Part shown: positions 46,844-55,802 of the stretch, in pieces
How positions within the stretch are numbered: position 1 is the stretch's first letter
Layout: every line of letters begins with the position of its first letter
From: Paracoccus salipaludis
GTDB taxonomy: Bacteria; Pseudomonadota; Alphaproteobacteria; Rhodobacterales; Rhodobacteraceae
Direction of reading: 5' to 3'
Length of the DNA stretch: 64,000 nt
Assembly (NCBI RefSeq): GCF_002287065.1
Contig: NZ_NSJZ01000008.1
Span: 1-64,000, forward strand
Notes under the pieces: model-generated
Database searches by the model: none
What the model saw: the letters and a program-made list of their open reading frames with translations, nothing else
What the model was told of the DNA's origin: nothing
Program-made: the position numbers and the translations under genes

Positions 46844-47920
46844 ATGAAAAAGCTTCTGATCGCCACCAGCGCGCTGGTTGCCCTGACGGGTGCCGCGTCT
46901 GCTGAGGTCGCCCTGACCGGCGACGGCCGCATGGGTCTGGTGTGGGACGGTGAAAACGCGCAGTTCTCCAGCCGCGCTCGTGTCAAGTTCAACCTGTCGG
47001 GCGAAACCGACTCGGGTCTGTCGTTCGGTGGCTCGTTCCGCGTCGACCAAGAAAACTATAACAATGAAATCGACGAAGGGGGCAATAGCAACGAGTCCAA
47101 TCGTTCGGCTGCCCGTGGCACGGCGGGTTCGGTCTACATCTCGGGTACCTTCGGCAAGTTGTCGATGGGCGACGTCGTCTCGGCTGCTGAAGCCGCGATC
47201 GGCGACTTGACGGAACTTGGCTACACCAGCGGTGAATTCGCGGCGAACCCGGAAGAAATCGACTTCCTGACCGGCGACGGCGAGAACGAAGAGCAGGGCC
47301 CGACCGCTCTGTACGAATACACATTCAACGGCGTGAACCTGTTTGCGTCGATGACCGACGGCTCGCGTCGTGACTGTGGTGCTGGAAACGTAACCTACGG
47401 TACGCTCGGGTGCTATGAATTCGACGAAGACGACGACACCGATGTCGCCTTCTCGCTGGCTGCCGGCTACGAGTTCGGCGCCTACAATGTTGCCTTGGCC
47501 TACTCGGAAAACGGTGACGGCCGCGAGATCGTCATCGGCGGTACCGCCGCCATTAACGAGTTTAAGATCAAGGGGTTCTACGCCGACTACGACGACCGTG
47601 ACCTAGGCCAGCTGGGTGACTTCGAATTCGACTTCGACGACAACGCAGACACCTTTGAAGTCGACTACGATCGCGCTTACGGTCTGTCGGTCGAATACGC
47701 GATGGCCAATGGTGTCGGCATCCAGGGTCTGTGGATCCGCCGCGAAGTCGAGATCCTGGAAGCCTTCGCAGACGGTGCTGAAGACGCTTATGACGCCTAC
47801 GGCATCGGTGCGTCCTACGACCTGGGCGCCGGTGCGACCCTGGCCGGTGCGATCATCAAGAACGAGATCTTCGCCGACAACGAGACCCGCGCCGACGTGG
47901 GTATCAAGTTCCAGTTCTGA
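46844..47920 (+). CDS. Rhodobacter-type general porin
   Basis: 358 residues. Signal peptide MKKLLIATSALVALTGAASA, then EVALTGDGRMGLVWDGEN and a run of amphipathic strands ending in IGVKFQF-type DVGIKFQF; the C-terminal Phe is the outer-membrane signal. It is very acidic, with Asp/Glu-rich loops (EFDEDDDTD). A loop disulfide (Cys in RRDCGAG and LGCYEF) is likely. Codon choice is more uniform than in neighbours, in line with high expression. Monocistronic with a strong terminator. Confidence 0.93.
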   Translation: MKKLLIATSALVALTGAASAEVALTGDGRMGLVWDGENAQFSSRARVKFNLSGETDSGLSFGGSFRVDQENYNNEIDEGGNSNESNRSAARGTAGSVYISGTFGKLSMGDVVSAAEAAIGDLTELGYTSGEFAANPEEIDFLTGDGENEEQGPTALYEYTFNGVNLFASMTDGSRRDCGAGNVTYGTLGCYEFDEDDDTDVAFSLAAGYEFGAYNVALAYSENGDGREIVIGGTAAINEFKIKGFYADYDDRDLGQLGDFEFDFDDNADTFEVDYDRAYGLSVEYAMANGVGIQGLWIRREVEILEAFADGAEDAYDAYGIGASYDLGAGATLAGAIIKNEIFADNETRADVGIKFQF

Positions 47921-47947
47921 TCCCTTCGATCAGGCTTGAAACGAATC

Positions 47948-47972
47948 GAGCGGGCCTTGTGCCCGCTCTTTT
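47948..47972 (+). terminator. Terminator after the porin gene
   Basis: GAGCGGGC (47948-47955), loop CTTGT, GCCCGCTC (47961-47968), then TTTT. An 8-bp perfect stem 28 bp after the porin stop. Confidence 0.9.
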
Positions 47973-48009
47973 CATTTGCGATTCGCTGAACGTGAAAGGA
48001 CGGCATGCC

Positions 48010-48696
48010 ATGAGCCTTGACGACATCCGGCAGCGTATCGAGACGGCGTCCCGAGCGGCGGGTCGTGACCCTGCGGACGTGACCCTGATCGCGGTCAGCA
48101 AGCTGCAGCCCGACGCGCGGGTGATCGCCGCGCTGGAGGCAGGCCAACGCGTGTTCGGCGAGAATTATGTGCAGGAGGCGCAGCGGAAATGGCCCGCGCT
48201 GCGCGACGGTCGCCCGGGGATTGAGCTGCACCTGATCGGCCCGCTGCAGTCCAACAAGGCGCTTGCCGCGGTCGAACTGTTCGACGCGATCCACAGTCTG
48301 GACCGCCCCTCGCTGGCGCAGCGGCTGGCGCGCAGCGTGCAGGACCTGGGCCGCGCGCCCCGGATGTTCGTGCAGGTCAACACCGGGGACGAGCCCCAGA
48401 AGGCTGGCATCCTGGCTGCCGAGGCGGACGGCTTCATCGCGCTTTGCCGCAGCCTCGATCTGCCGGTCGCAGGCTGCATGTGCATCCCGCCGGAAGGAGA
48501 AGACCCGCTGCCGCATTTCCGTCTGCTGCGCGTGATCGCCGAACGGAACGGCCTGAACGGCCTGTCCATGGGCATGAGCGCGGATTTCGACACCGCCATC
48601 GCCGAGGGTGCGACCCATGTCCGCGTCGGCAGCGCGATTTTCGGCATGCGACCGAAGCAGACGCCTGAGGACGGGGACACCGCATCCCAGGCCTGA
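48010..48696 (+). CDS. YggS-family pyridoxal phosphate homeostasis protein
   Basis: 228 residues. PLP-binding lysine in LIAVSKLQPDARVIAAL near 36, then GENYVQEAQRKW, HLIGPLQSNKA and the phosphate site GLSMGMSADFDTAIAEGATHVRVGSAIFG. The protein has the alanine-racemase barrel but no enzyme activity is known; it keeps PLP levels in order. ATG 48010 with AAAGGA upstream; a frame starting earlier covers the porin terminator. Confidence 0.94.
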   Translation: MSLDDIRQRIETASRAAGRDPADVTLIAVSKLQPDARVIAALEAGQRVFGENYVQEAQRKWPALRDGRPGIELHLIGPLQSNKALAAVELFDAIHSLDRPSLAQRLARSVQDLGRAPRMFVQVNTGDEPQKAGILAAEADGFIALCRSLDLPVAGCMCIPPEGEDPLPHFRLLRVIAERNGLNGLSMGMSADFDTAIAEGATHVRVGSAIFGMRPKQTPEDGDTASQA

Positions 48697-49185
48697 CCGG
48701 CCACCTCGCAGGACCGCCATCTCTTGCCGATGCAACGTGTGCCGGAAGCCGCCGCTCCATTGCGGTACCGCGCCCATTGGGCTGGAGTTTCCAAGCGGGG
48801 CGGCGCGGCCTTCTCCGGCCGGCCGGGATCAGGCCTTGCCGGGCAAGGGTTACCATCATCCTAGGCGGCAGCGCCGTTCCGGGTCTGGCCTTGGTCTCCC
48901 TCCTCGAAGACAGGGCGAGAGAACCGTTGGTCGCACGCAAGGGTCGTTGCGGTGCCGCAGGGCGTGGCCGCGTGGTCCCCGGTTGCCGACCTCTCTGTGA
49001 GATCCGCAACGCAGCGTGGGTGTTGCGGCCTTGGGCAAGCACAGGCGGTTGGCGGCCTCGGCCACGACCGGGTGGAGCAACCGGTTCTGCCCCCAAGCGG
49101 CCAAATCTTCCCCATGAGGAAGCAACGGCTAGGCATCCGGCGCGACCCGAGAGCCGGGCCGCAGGCATCGCGCGCAATCGATTGC
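48697..49185. other. 489-bp stretch without a supported gene
   Basis: Between the YggS gene and the PAS-protein gene. Several frames are open, but none has a ribosome site, a motif or family-like composition, and the reading frames are Arg/Gly/Pro-rich in the way of chance GC-rich frames. No hairpin with a T-run and no inverted repeats are evident. It could be the decayed remainder of the PAS-protein gene or of a lost gene. Confidence 0.5.
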
Positions 49186-50766
49186 TCAGGCCGCCCCTGC
49201 GGCCACCCGGGCCGCCGCGCCATCCGTCGCCTCCCGCCCGGGAGAGGGTGCGGCTGCCTCCGCCGCCAGCGTGGCCGTCACCGATGGAACGAACTGCACC
49301 ATCCTGCGGCCTGCCGACAGCGGGCGCACCCGCCAGGACAGGATTGATCGGTCCGGCCCTGCGATCGCGCCATGCAGGGGCGCGTCGCCGCGGCCCGAGG
49401 CGAGCGCGCGCCGCAGGCTCTGGTAGCCGGGGCTGTCCGCGGCGATGCGTCGCCACAGATCCAGATAGCCGCGCAGGCTTTCGGCCGCCTTGGCACCCCA
49501 GATCCCCTCGAAGGCGCGGTTCGCGCTGAGTACCCGGCCATCCGAGTCGAAGATGGCGACCGCCGCGTCGATCCCGTCCAGGATCTCGGCGCCCAGGGAC
49601 AGTTCGGCCTTGAAGCGGCGGGTCATGGCGATCTCGCCCGTGATGTCCTCGAACAGAAAGGCAATCGCCCCGTCGGGGTGGGGGCGCCCGGTCACGCGGT
49701 AGGTCTGGCCGCCCGGCAGCGACCAGGTCTCGACATGGCGGCCCGAGGCGGCCTCGGCTTCCAGCGTGGCGATGGTGTTGCGCCAACTGGCATAATCCTT
49801 GGGCTCGGGTACCATGCGCAGCTCGCGTAGGCCATCCAGCAGCGCGTGCAGCGTGGGCCGCCCGGTCAGGAAGCCGATGGACAGGCCCGTCAGGTCCATC
49901 AGCGCGGGGTTGAACAACTGAAGCCGCCGGTCACGATCGAAGATCGCGAGGCCCGTCGGCAGGTCGGCAAAGGTCTTGGTCAGGGTCTGGACGAACTCGC
50001 GCAAGCTGCGTTCCGCCCGCACCGCGCTGTCGGCGGGGACGGCGAAGATCGTGCGATGCCCCTCGCCGGGCTGCAGGTGGCAATCGAACCAGCGCAGCTG
50101 GTCGTCACCCTCGATCTGGGCGCGGGTCGTCCCCTCGGCCTCTGGGGGAAGGGAGATCAGCCGGGGTAGGGGCCAGCGCGTCTCGTCCGTCAACTGCGCC
50201 TCGACCGCGCAGAGATAGGCGGCATTTGCCCAGACCACGGCGCCCGCGTCGTTCTCGCGCCAGATCAGCACGGGGGCATGATCGACCGAATCCCGCAGGA
50301 TGGAGAGCTCATCTTCCAGCGCAGCGAGGGAGTGAGCGTTGACGGTGATCCCGGCATGTTCCAGCCCCGGGTCCGCGATCTCGACCCGGATCAGCCCGCC
50401 GCCGAGGTCCTGCAGATCCAGGCGCAGGCCGGAAAGACCTTCCTGGGCCGCCAGCGTGGCTGTGCCGTCCAGTGCCGCCTGCTCGAGCAGGCGCTGGGGA
50501 GAGTCGAACCGCTGGGCAAGCCACGTCCAGAGGCGCGACCAGTCGCCTTCGCCCGGAAGGGCGTCGATCAGGCTGCGTGCCGTGCCGGTGGCGTCGATCA
50601 GGCGCCGGTCGCGGAACAGAAAGGCGACCGGCTCGGCCTCGGGCCGCGCCGCCGGGGTGCGGGGCGCACGCGGCCCCATGCCCATCCATTGCGCCAGGGC
50701 CAGTCCGACGAGGACCGAGGCGATCCCCGCCGCAAGGGCCAGCCCAACCGTGATGCCATCCGTCAT
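49186..50766 (-). CDS. Membrane-anchored multi-PAS protein without a kinase domain, DivL-like
   Basis: 526 residues. One N-terminal membrane helix (VGLALAAGIASVLVGLALAQW), then about three PAS domains (roughly 150-250, 265-380, 395-490) with DLPTGLAIFDRDRRLQLFNPAL and GIDAAVAIFDSDGRVLSANRAF. The protein stops after FVPSVTATLAAEA and an Ala/Gly tail; no HisKA or HATPase is seen. In related genera a DivL-type kinase with the same front half lies near regB, so this may be a shortened DivL (inference). A CtrA-like box lies 49-63 bp upstream of ATG 50766. Confidence 0.75.
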   Translation of the reverse strand: MTDGITVGLALAAGIASVLVGLALAQWMGMGPRAPRTPAARPEAEPVAFLFRDRRLIDATGTARSLIDALPGEGDWSRLWTWLAQRFDSPQRLLEQAALDGTATLAAQEGLSGLRLDLQDLGGGLIRVEIADPGLEHAGITVNAHSLAALEDELSILRDSVDHAPVLIWRENDAGAVVWANAAYLCAVEAQLTDETRWPLPRLISLPPEAEGTTRAQIEGDDQLRWFDCHLQPGEGHRTIFAVPADSAVRAERSLREFVQTLTKTFADLPTGLAIFDRDRRLQLFNPALMDLTGLSIGFLTGRPTLHALLDGLRELRMVPEPKDYASWRNTIATLEAEAASGRHVETWSLPGGQTYRVTGRPHPDGAIAFLFEDITGEIAMTRRFKAELSLGAEILDGIDAAVAIFDSDGRVLSANRAFEGIWGAKAAESLRGYLDLWRRIAADSPGYQSLRRALASGRGDAPLHGAIAGPDRSILSWRVRPLSAGRRMVQFVPSVTATLAAEAAAPSPGREATDGAAARVAAGAA

Positions 50767-50814
50767 GCGCCGCCCGCCGCGTCCTGTCCGGCGAGCGTGA
50801 TAGCAGCTTGCGCC

Positions 50815-50829
50815 TTAAGAAATGGTTAA
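50815..50829 (-). promoter_or_regulatory. CtrA-like box upstream of the PAS/DivL-like gene
   Basis: On the minus strand TTAACCATTTCTTAA, i.e. TTAA-N7-TTAA, beginning with TTAACCAT, the half-site typical of CtrA. It is 49 bp from the start codon of the PAS gene and lies between that gene and the regB stop. Confidence 0.7.
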
Positions 50830-50847
50830 GCGGCAACCATGCCGCGA

Positions 50848-52194
50848 TCAATCGGCGATTGCGGGGTTGGGTCCCAGGGCGGCTCGGTCATCAGCCAGGA
50901 TCTCGGCTTCGGGCCAGACCACGCGGGCCACCGCGCCCTTCTGGTTGAAAAAGGTGACCGTGCCGCCGCTGCGTTCCAGAAGCGTCCGCGCAATGAAGAG
51001 GCCAAGCCCCATCCCTTCATAGGGTCCCGCCGAGGAACCCGCCTTGCGCGTCGAGAGATATGGCTCGCCCAGCCGTCCGAGCAGATGGGCCGGATACCCC
51101 GGCCCGTCGTCCCGGATTTCCACCACGATCCGGGCCTGGTCCCGACTTGCGCGGACCTCGACGGTGACAGAGGCGAAATCGACCGCGTTCTGGATGAGGT
51201 TGCGCAGCGCGTGGATCAGCCCCGCATCGCGCCGCACGATCAGGGCGCCCGCCGGACCCAGTTCCATCCCGATCCGGGCGCCCCGCTGTCGGTGGGGGGC
51301 CGCGGCTTCGTCCAGAACGTCGGCCAGGGGGGCCGAATGCAGCAGCAGGTCGTCCTTGCCGGTGGACCCCATGCTGCGCAGGATGTCCCGGCAGCGATCA
51401 ACCGAGCGGCGCAATTCGGCCAAGTCCTCGGCGATCTCGAGGCGGTCGGCGAACTCGTCGGCCAGTTCACCGGCGATCAGCTTGATGGTGGCCAGGGGTG
51501 TGCCCATCTCGTGCGCCGCCGCCGCGACGACCCCGCCCAGGTGCTGCAGGCGTTGTTCGCGGGCAAGCCCCATCTGCGTCGCGGCCAGCGCGTCCGAGGT
51601 GGCCCGCAGGTCCGACGAGACGCGCCAGACGCACAGGGCGAAGAAGGCGCCGCCGATGAACAGCTCGAGCACGCGCCCGATGTGCAGCGCGACCTCGGGG
51701 CGCATGGAGCCGGGCAGGAAGGTCAGCGGCACGCCCGCGGTCGTCATCACCACCAGCATGGCCGCGGTGGTGGCGGCCAGCACGAGGATGTGGCGCAGCG
51801 GCAGGACCGACGCTCCGATGGTCAGGGGCGCCAGAACGAACAGCGCAAAGGGGTTGGCGATCCCGCCCGTCAGGGTGAGCAGCGCGCCCGTCTGCAGCGT
51901 GTCGAAGCCAAGCTGCGCCAGCGCGTGCCGGTCGTCGCCGCGATGGGGCCCGGCGCCGAGCCGCAGGTTCATCACCACCGCCGCCGCCATGACCAGCGCC
52001 ACCGGGGCCAGGGGGAAGCGCGCGCCCAGGGCCCAGGCGCCCGCGACCGCAGCGGCCTGTCCTGCCAGCGCGATCCAGCGGGCGGCGATCAGCGTGCGCG
52101 GGCGGACAGGCCCCGGACGGTTGCGCGCCTGCGGGGCCGCCGCGCCAATGGCCGTGGGCAAAGGGTCGTGGCGCGTGGAAAGCTTCAATGGCAT
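50848..52194 (-). CDS. regB: RegB/PrrB redox-sensing histidine kinase
   Basis: 448 residues. Six membrane helices (about 38-185) with the quinone-sensing heptapeptide GGIANPF at 110-116; His228 in AHEMGTPLATIKL; the redox cysteine Cys268 in SVDRCRDILRSMG; ATPase motifs NLIQNAVDFA, DDGPGY and GMGLGLFIA. The His-Cys spacing of 40 residues equals that of R. capsulatus RegB (225 and 265). It phosphorylates RegA when the quinone pool is reduced. Start ATG 52194; senC is divergent 75 bp away. Confidence 0.96.
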   Translation of the reverse strand: MPLKLSTRHDPLPTAIGAAAPQARNRPGPVRPRTLIAARWIALAGQAAAVAGAWALGARFPLAPVALVMAAAVVMNLRLGAGPHRGDDRHALAQLGFDTLQTGALLTLTGGIANPFALFVLAPLTIGASVLPLRHILVLAATTAAMLVVMTTAGVPLTFLPGSMRPEVALHIGRVLELFIGGAFFALCVWRVSSDLRATSDALAATQMGLAREQRLQHLGGVVAAAAHEMGTPLATIKLIAGELADEFADRLEIAEDLAELRRSVDRCRDILRSMGSTGKDDLLLHSAPLADVLDEAAAPHRQRGARIGMELGPAGALIVRRDAGLIHALRNLIQNAVDFASVTVEVRASRDQARIVVEIRDDGPGYPAHLLGRLGEPYLSTRKAGSSAGPYEGMGLGLFIARTLLERSGGTVTFFNQKGAVARVVWPEAEILADDRAALGPNPAIAD

Positions 52195-52269
52195 GATGCG
52201 GGCCTTGCCTCGTTGGCATGACGGTTGATAGCCACGAGCGCCGAACGCGGCAATGAAGAGGATGGACGC

Positions 52270-52893
52270 ATGACCGACCGCCGACTGATGATGCTGGGGC
52301 TTCTGGCCACCGTGCTGGTGCTGCTGACGGGCTGGCTGTGGCTGCGTCCGGCCTCGGGCGATCCCTTCGCGGGATGCCGCCGCTCGGTCGTGGCGGGCGG
52401 GGCCGAGGCGCTGGGCGGCAGCTTCACCCTGACGGACGAGACGGGCGCGCGGGTGACCGAGGCGCAGGTCTTCGACAAGCCCTCGATCTTCTACATGGGC
52501 TACACCTATTGCCCGGATGTCTGCCCGATGGATGCCGCGCGCAATGCGGCCGCGGTGGATATCCTGACGGAGCGGGGCATGTCGGTGAAGCCTGTCTTCC
52601 TGTCGGTCGATCCCGCGCGCGACACGCCCGAAAGACTGCGCGAGTTCACCGATGCGATGCATCCCGACATGCTGGGCATTACCGGAACGCCCGAGGAAGT
52701 GACGGCGGTCAGCCAGGCGTGGCGGGGCTATTTCAGATTGAACGATGCCGAGGACAAGGAAAACTACCTGGTGGATCATACCACCAACAGTTTTCTGGTC
52801 CTTCCGGGTTATGGAACGGTCGAGTTCTTCACGCGCGATACGAGCCCGGAACAGATGGCGGAACAGATCGCCTGTTTTGTTGACGCAGCGTAA
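52270..52893 (+). CDS. senC: SCO1/SenC copper chaperone
   Basis: 207 residues with one N-terminal membrane helix (MMLGLLATVLVLLTGWLWL) and a periplasmic thioredoxin-like domain. Copper ligands CPDVCP (near 79-84) and the histidine in YLVDHTTNSF are all present. It delivers copper to cytochrome oxidase. First gene of senC-regA-hvrA, divergent from regB, the classical arrangement. Confidence 0.95.
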   Translation: MTDRRLMMLGLLATVLVLLTGWLWLRPASGDPFAGCRRSVVAGGAEALGGSFTLTDETGARVTEAQVFDKPSIFYMGYTYCPDVCPMDAARNAAAVDILTERGMSVKPVFLSVDPARDTPERLREFTDAMHPDMLGITGTPEEVTAVSQAWRGYFRLNDAEDKENYLVDHTTNSFLVLPGYGTVEFFTRDTSPEQMAEQIACFVDAA

Positions 52894-52952
52894 TTTCGAT
52901 ACAAATCGAGCAATTCCGAAATCGATGATCTTGGCGAGGAAATGAGATCGAC

Positions 52953-53507
52953 ATGAGCGCAGAGAATGCCACCCGCATCGGCGAGGACCCGAGTCTGCTT
53001 CTGGTCGATGACGACGAGGTCTTTGTCACGCGGCTGTCGCGCGCGATGGAACGGCGGGGCTTTCGGCCCCGGATCGCCACCAGCGTGGCGGCTGCCCGCG
53101 AGATGGTGGCCCAGGCTGCCCCCGCCTATGCCGTGGTCGATCTGCGGCTCGAGGATGGCAGCGGGCTAGATGTTGTGGATGCCCTGCGGTCGCGCCGCGA
53201 TGAGTGCCGTATCGTGGTGCTGACAGGCTACGGCGCGATCGCCACGGCCGTTGCGGCCGTCAAGATGGGCGCTGCGGATTACCTGTCGAAGCCCGCGGAT
53301 GCGGACGAGGTGATGAATGCGCTGCTGACGCAGGCGCAGGCATTGCCGCCGCCGCCCGAGAACCCGATGTCGGCCGATCGCGTCCGCTGGGAACATATCC
53401 AGCGCGTCTTCGAGCAATGCGATCGGAATGTCAGCGAAACGGCGCGTCGCCTGCATATGCATCGGCGCACCTTGCAGCGCATTCTTGCCAAGCGCAGTCC
53501 GCGCTGA
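52953..53507 (+). CDS. regA: RegA/PrrA response regulator
   Basis: 184 residues. Receiver with Asp19-Asp21 (LLVDDDEVF), phospho-acceptor Asp63 (AVVDLRLEDGSG) and the lysine of DYLSKPADADEV; then a proline linker (LPPPPENP) and a Fis-type helix-turn-helix (ERNVSETARRLHMHRRTLQRIL-like). It controls respiratory, nitrogen and carbon genes in response to redox. GAGGAAATGAGATC precedes the ATG. Confidence 0.96.
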   Translation: MSAENATRIGEDPSLLLVDDDEVFVTRLSRAMERRGFRPRIATSVAAAREMVAQAAPAYAVVDLRLEDGSGLDVVDALRSRRDECRIVVLTGYGAIATAVAAVKMGAADYLSKPADADEVMNALLTQAQALPPPPENPMSADRVRWEHIQRVFEQCDRNVSETARRLHMHRRTLQRILAKRSPR

Positions 53508-53576
53508 AGATTTCGGTTGCGGCATTCCGCGGGATTTGCGATCCGGGCGTTCCATTTCGCGCGAAAGGAATGACCA

Positions 53577-53900
53577 TTGGAAATAGACGTGGACTCGATG
53601 TCGCTGGAAGATCTGCGCAACCTGCGCACCCAGATCGATCGGGCGATCAGTTCCTACGAAACTCGCCGCCGCAAGGAGGCAATGGCCGCGCTTGAGCGGA
53701 CGGCCCGTGAGCTGGGCTTCAATCTGAACGAACTGACCAGCCCTTCCTCCCGCGGTCGCCGTGGCGGTGCAGGCGAAGGCCAGGCCAAATACGCCCATCC
53801 CGAAAATCCCAGCCAGACCTGGTCCGGCCGGGGCCGCCGCCCGCGCTGGGTGACCGAGCAGATCGAATCCGGCAAGTCGCTGGAAGACCTGCTGGCCTGA
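53577..53900 (+). CDS. hvrA: HvrA, H-NS-like DNA-binding protein
   Basis: 107 residues if started at TTG 53577, which has AAAGGA 7 bp upstream and gives MEIDVDSMSLEDLRNLRTQI, as in other HvrA proteins; ATG 53598 is the fallback. N-terminal coiled coil and the H-NS C-terminal motif YAHPENPSQTWSGRGRRPRW. H-NS family members bind curved, AT-rich DNA; HvrA works with RegA on photosynthesis or nitrogen genes in relatives. Third gene of the senC operon. Confidence 0.93.
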   Translation: MEIDVDSMSLEDLRNLRTQIDRAISSYETRRRKEAMAALERTARELGFNLNELTSPSSRGRRGGAGEGQAKYAHPENPSQTWSGRGRRPRWVTEQIESGKSLEDLLA

Positions 53901-53921
53901 CGACCCTGTTCCGCGCGCGGC

Positions 53922-54518
53922 TCAGCCGTCCAGGCGGGCCATCAGCGCGGCGAAACGATCCAGGAAGGCCGCGCGCGTCTCGGTTGGCGGGCGCAGCCGG
54001 ATCGCCAGCCCCTCGGTGCTCAGGCCGGGGGGCAGCGGAAACAGCCGGTCCGCCTCGGCGGGGCTGAAGCCGGCGATCTCAACCGCCTCAAGGCGGGCGG
54101 ACAGCCGGTCGGCCTGCTTGATCTGCGCCTTCACCCCCCGCGGGATGACCGCCGGCAGCCCGAAGCGGCGATGCACCGCCGCGGCGATCCGGGCGTCCAT
54201 CTCGCGGTAGCCGGGTCCCAGGGCCGCCTTGACCGGCGAGATCATGTCGCCGATCACGTATTCCGGCGCGTCGTGCAGCAGGGCCGCCAACTGCCATTGC
54301 GGCGCGACCCCCGGGTCCAGCCGGGTCACGATCTCCTCGACCAAAAGGGAATGCTCGGCCACCGTATAGGCCCAGTCCCCGCGCGTCTGCCCGTTCCAGC
54401 GGGCGACAAAGGCCAGGCCGTGGGCGATGTCCCCGATCTCGATGTCCAGCGGCGTGGGGTCCAGCAGGTCCAGCCTGCGGCCCGACAGCATCCGCTGCCA
54501 TGCCCTTGCGCGCGCCAT
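53922..54518 (-). CDS. HD-domain phosphohydrolase (YfbR/5'-nucleotidase-like)
   Basis: 198 residues. Metal-binding HD signature: AEHSLLVEEI (His54), LLHDAPEYVIGDM (His-Asp near 81-82, followed by Glu85) and QADRLSARLEAVE (Asp near 137). Such proteins often act on deoxynucleotides. The start is ATG 54518. It follows secB beyond a terminator. Confidence 0.85.
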   Translation of the reverse strand: MARARAWQRMLSGRRLDLLDPTPLDIEIGDIAHGLAFVARWNGQTRGDWAYTVAEHSLLVEEIVTRLDPGVAPQWQLAALLHDAPEYVIGDMISPVKAALGPGYREMDARIAAAVHRRFGLPAVIPRGVKAQIKQADRLSARLEAVEIAGFSPAEADRLFPLPPGLSTEGLAIRLRPPTETRAAFLDRFAALMARLDG

Positions 54519-54536
54519 CAGAGGCCCCTGCGGATG

Positions 54537-54568
54537 GAAAAGGGCCGCCCGAGGCAGGGCGGCCCGAT
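54537..54568 (-). terminator. Terminator after secB
   Basis: GGGCCGCCC (54542-54550), 6-nt loop, GGGCGGCCC (54557-54565). Read on the minus strand it ends in CTTTTCC. Perfect 9-bp stem 27 bp after the secB stop. Confidence 0.8.
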
Positions 54569-54591
54569 GAAAACGTCAGGGCGCATCGCCG

Positions 54592-55137
54592 TCAGGACAG
54601 CGGCTGGCCTTGCGGGCGCTCGCCCTCGGACTGGGCGCGCCGGGCGGCCTCTTGCCGGTAAAGGGCCACGAAGTCGATCGGGTCCAGGTTGAAGGGCGGG
54701 AAGCCGCCGTCGCGGGTCACGTCCGACAGGATGCGGCGCACGAAGGGGAACAGCATCCGCGGGCATTCGATCATCAGGAAGGGGTGCATCTGCTCCTCCG
54801 GCACGCCCTCGATGTGGAAGACGCCGGCATAGTCCAGCTCGCACAGGAACAGCTTGGCCTTGTCGGAGCTGTTCTGCGAGGTGACGCGGTACTTGCAGAT
54901 CACCTCGTACTGGTGCTCGGCCTGGCGCTTGCGGGCGTCGAGGCTGACCTGCACCTGGATCTCGGGCGACACCTCGCCGCCGATGCCCTTCTGGGCGACG
55001 ATGTTCTCGAACGACAGGTCGCGGGTGAACTGGGCCAGGATGTTCAGGCGCACGCCGGGCTGCGCCGCCTGCTGCGGCTGGGCCGGCTGGGCGCCCGATG
55101 CGCCGCCCGGGGCGCCGTTGGTGGTCTCATCGCTCAT
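54592..55137 (-). CDS. secB: Protein-export chaperone SecB
   Basis: 181 residues; tetramer that keeps preproteins unfolded and hands them to SecA. Core: LNILAQFTRDLSFENIVAQKG, IQVQVSLDARKRQ, CELDYAGVFHIEGVPEEQMHPFLMIECPRMLFPFVRRI and DGGFPPFNLDPIDFVALYRQ. The N-terminal 25 residues are Gly/Ala/Pro/Gln-rich, common in alphaproteobacteria. Confidence 0.96.
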   Translation of the reverse strand: MSDETTNGAPGGASGAQPAQPQQAAQPGVRLNILAQFTRDLSFENIVAQKGIGGEVSPEIQVQVSLDARKRQAEHQYEVICKYRVTSQNSSDKAKLFLCELDYAGVFHIEGVPEEQMHPFLMIECPRMLFPFVRRILSDVTRDGGFPPFNLDPIDFVALYRQEAARRAQSEGERPQGQPLS

Positions 55138-55192
55138 CTTGCGTCCTCGCGTCAGCGGTTCGTCAGCCTGTTAGCATCGCCCTGTCCGCCGC

Positions 55193-55702
55193 TCAATGCT
55201 GCGTCCAGCCCGAGGGGCGACGAGGCCCGCGCGGCGGCAGCGAAGGGGGAAGCTCGCCCTCGGGGGGCTCGTCCACCACCACGTATTCCGCGTCGATCAC
55301 CGTGGCGCGGCCCGGCGGCGTGCCGTGGCGGCCGGTGCCGAAGCCCGCCGTCGCGACCCGGACCCGCCGGCCCAGTGCGCGCAGCAGCAGGCTCTGCAGG
55401 GGCGGGATCAGCAGCAGGATGCCGAGCGCGTCGGTGAAGAAGCCCGGCAGCACCAGCAGGCCGCCGCCCAGCATGATCAGCGCGCCATGGGCGATGGGCC
55501 GGCCGGGGTCGCGGAACTCGTGCACCGCGCGCTGCAGGTCGGCCATGGCCGCCGCGCCCTGCCGCCGCATCACCCACACCCCGATGACCGCCGAGGCCAG
55601 CACCCACAGGATCGTCGCACCCACCCCGATCGCTCCGCCGATCTGGACGAACAGCGCGATCTCGAGGATCGGCAGCAGGACGAAGGGGATCAGAAACCAC
55701 AT
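55193..55702 (-). CDS. fxsA: FxsA-family membrane protein
   Basis: 169 residues. Two or three membrane helices at 3-25 and 28-48, then 75-105 with MLGGGLLVLPGFFTDALGILLLIPP, the family signature. The C-terminus is a Pro/Gly/Arg-rich cytoplasmic tail. FxsA in E. coli eases exclusion of phage T7 by plasmid F; its normal role is unclear. Divergent from the Tim44-like gene, 100 bp apart. Confidence 0.92.
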   Translation of the reverse strand: MWFLIPFVLLPILEIALFVQIGGAIGVGATILWVLASAVIGVWVMRRQGAAAMADLQRAVHEFRDPGRPIAHGALIMLGGGLLVLPGFFTDALGILLLIPPLQSLLLRALGRRVRVATAGFGTGRHGTPPGRATVIDAEYVVVDEPPEGELPPSLPPRGPRRPSGWTQH

Positions 55703-55802
55703 GTTGAACCTCGTTCATGGGCCGCAACTGGACTTGGCGACCCCTGGCACCTACATAATCGAGCGATCCTTTCAGACCAGACCCTTGGGGCCCAAGCGCA
55801 GA

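Noticed and set aside
48952..49347. Open frames of 90-130 codons in the gap after the YggS gene
   Set aside because: No ribosome sites, no family features, Arg/Gly/Pro-rich composition, and partial overlap with the PAS gene.
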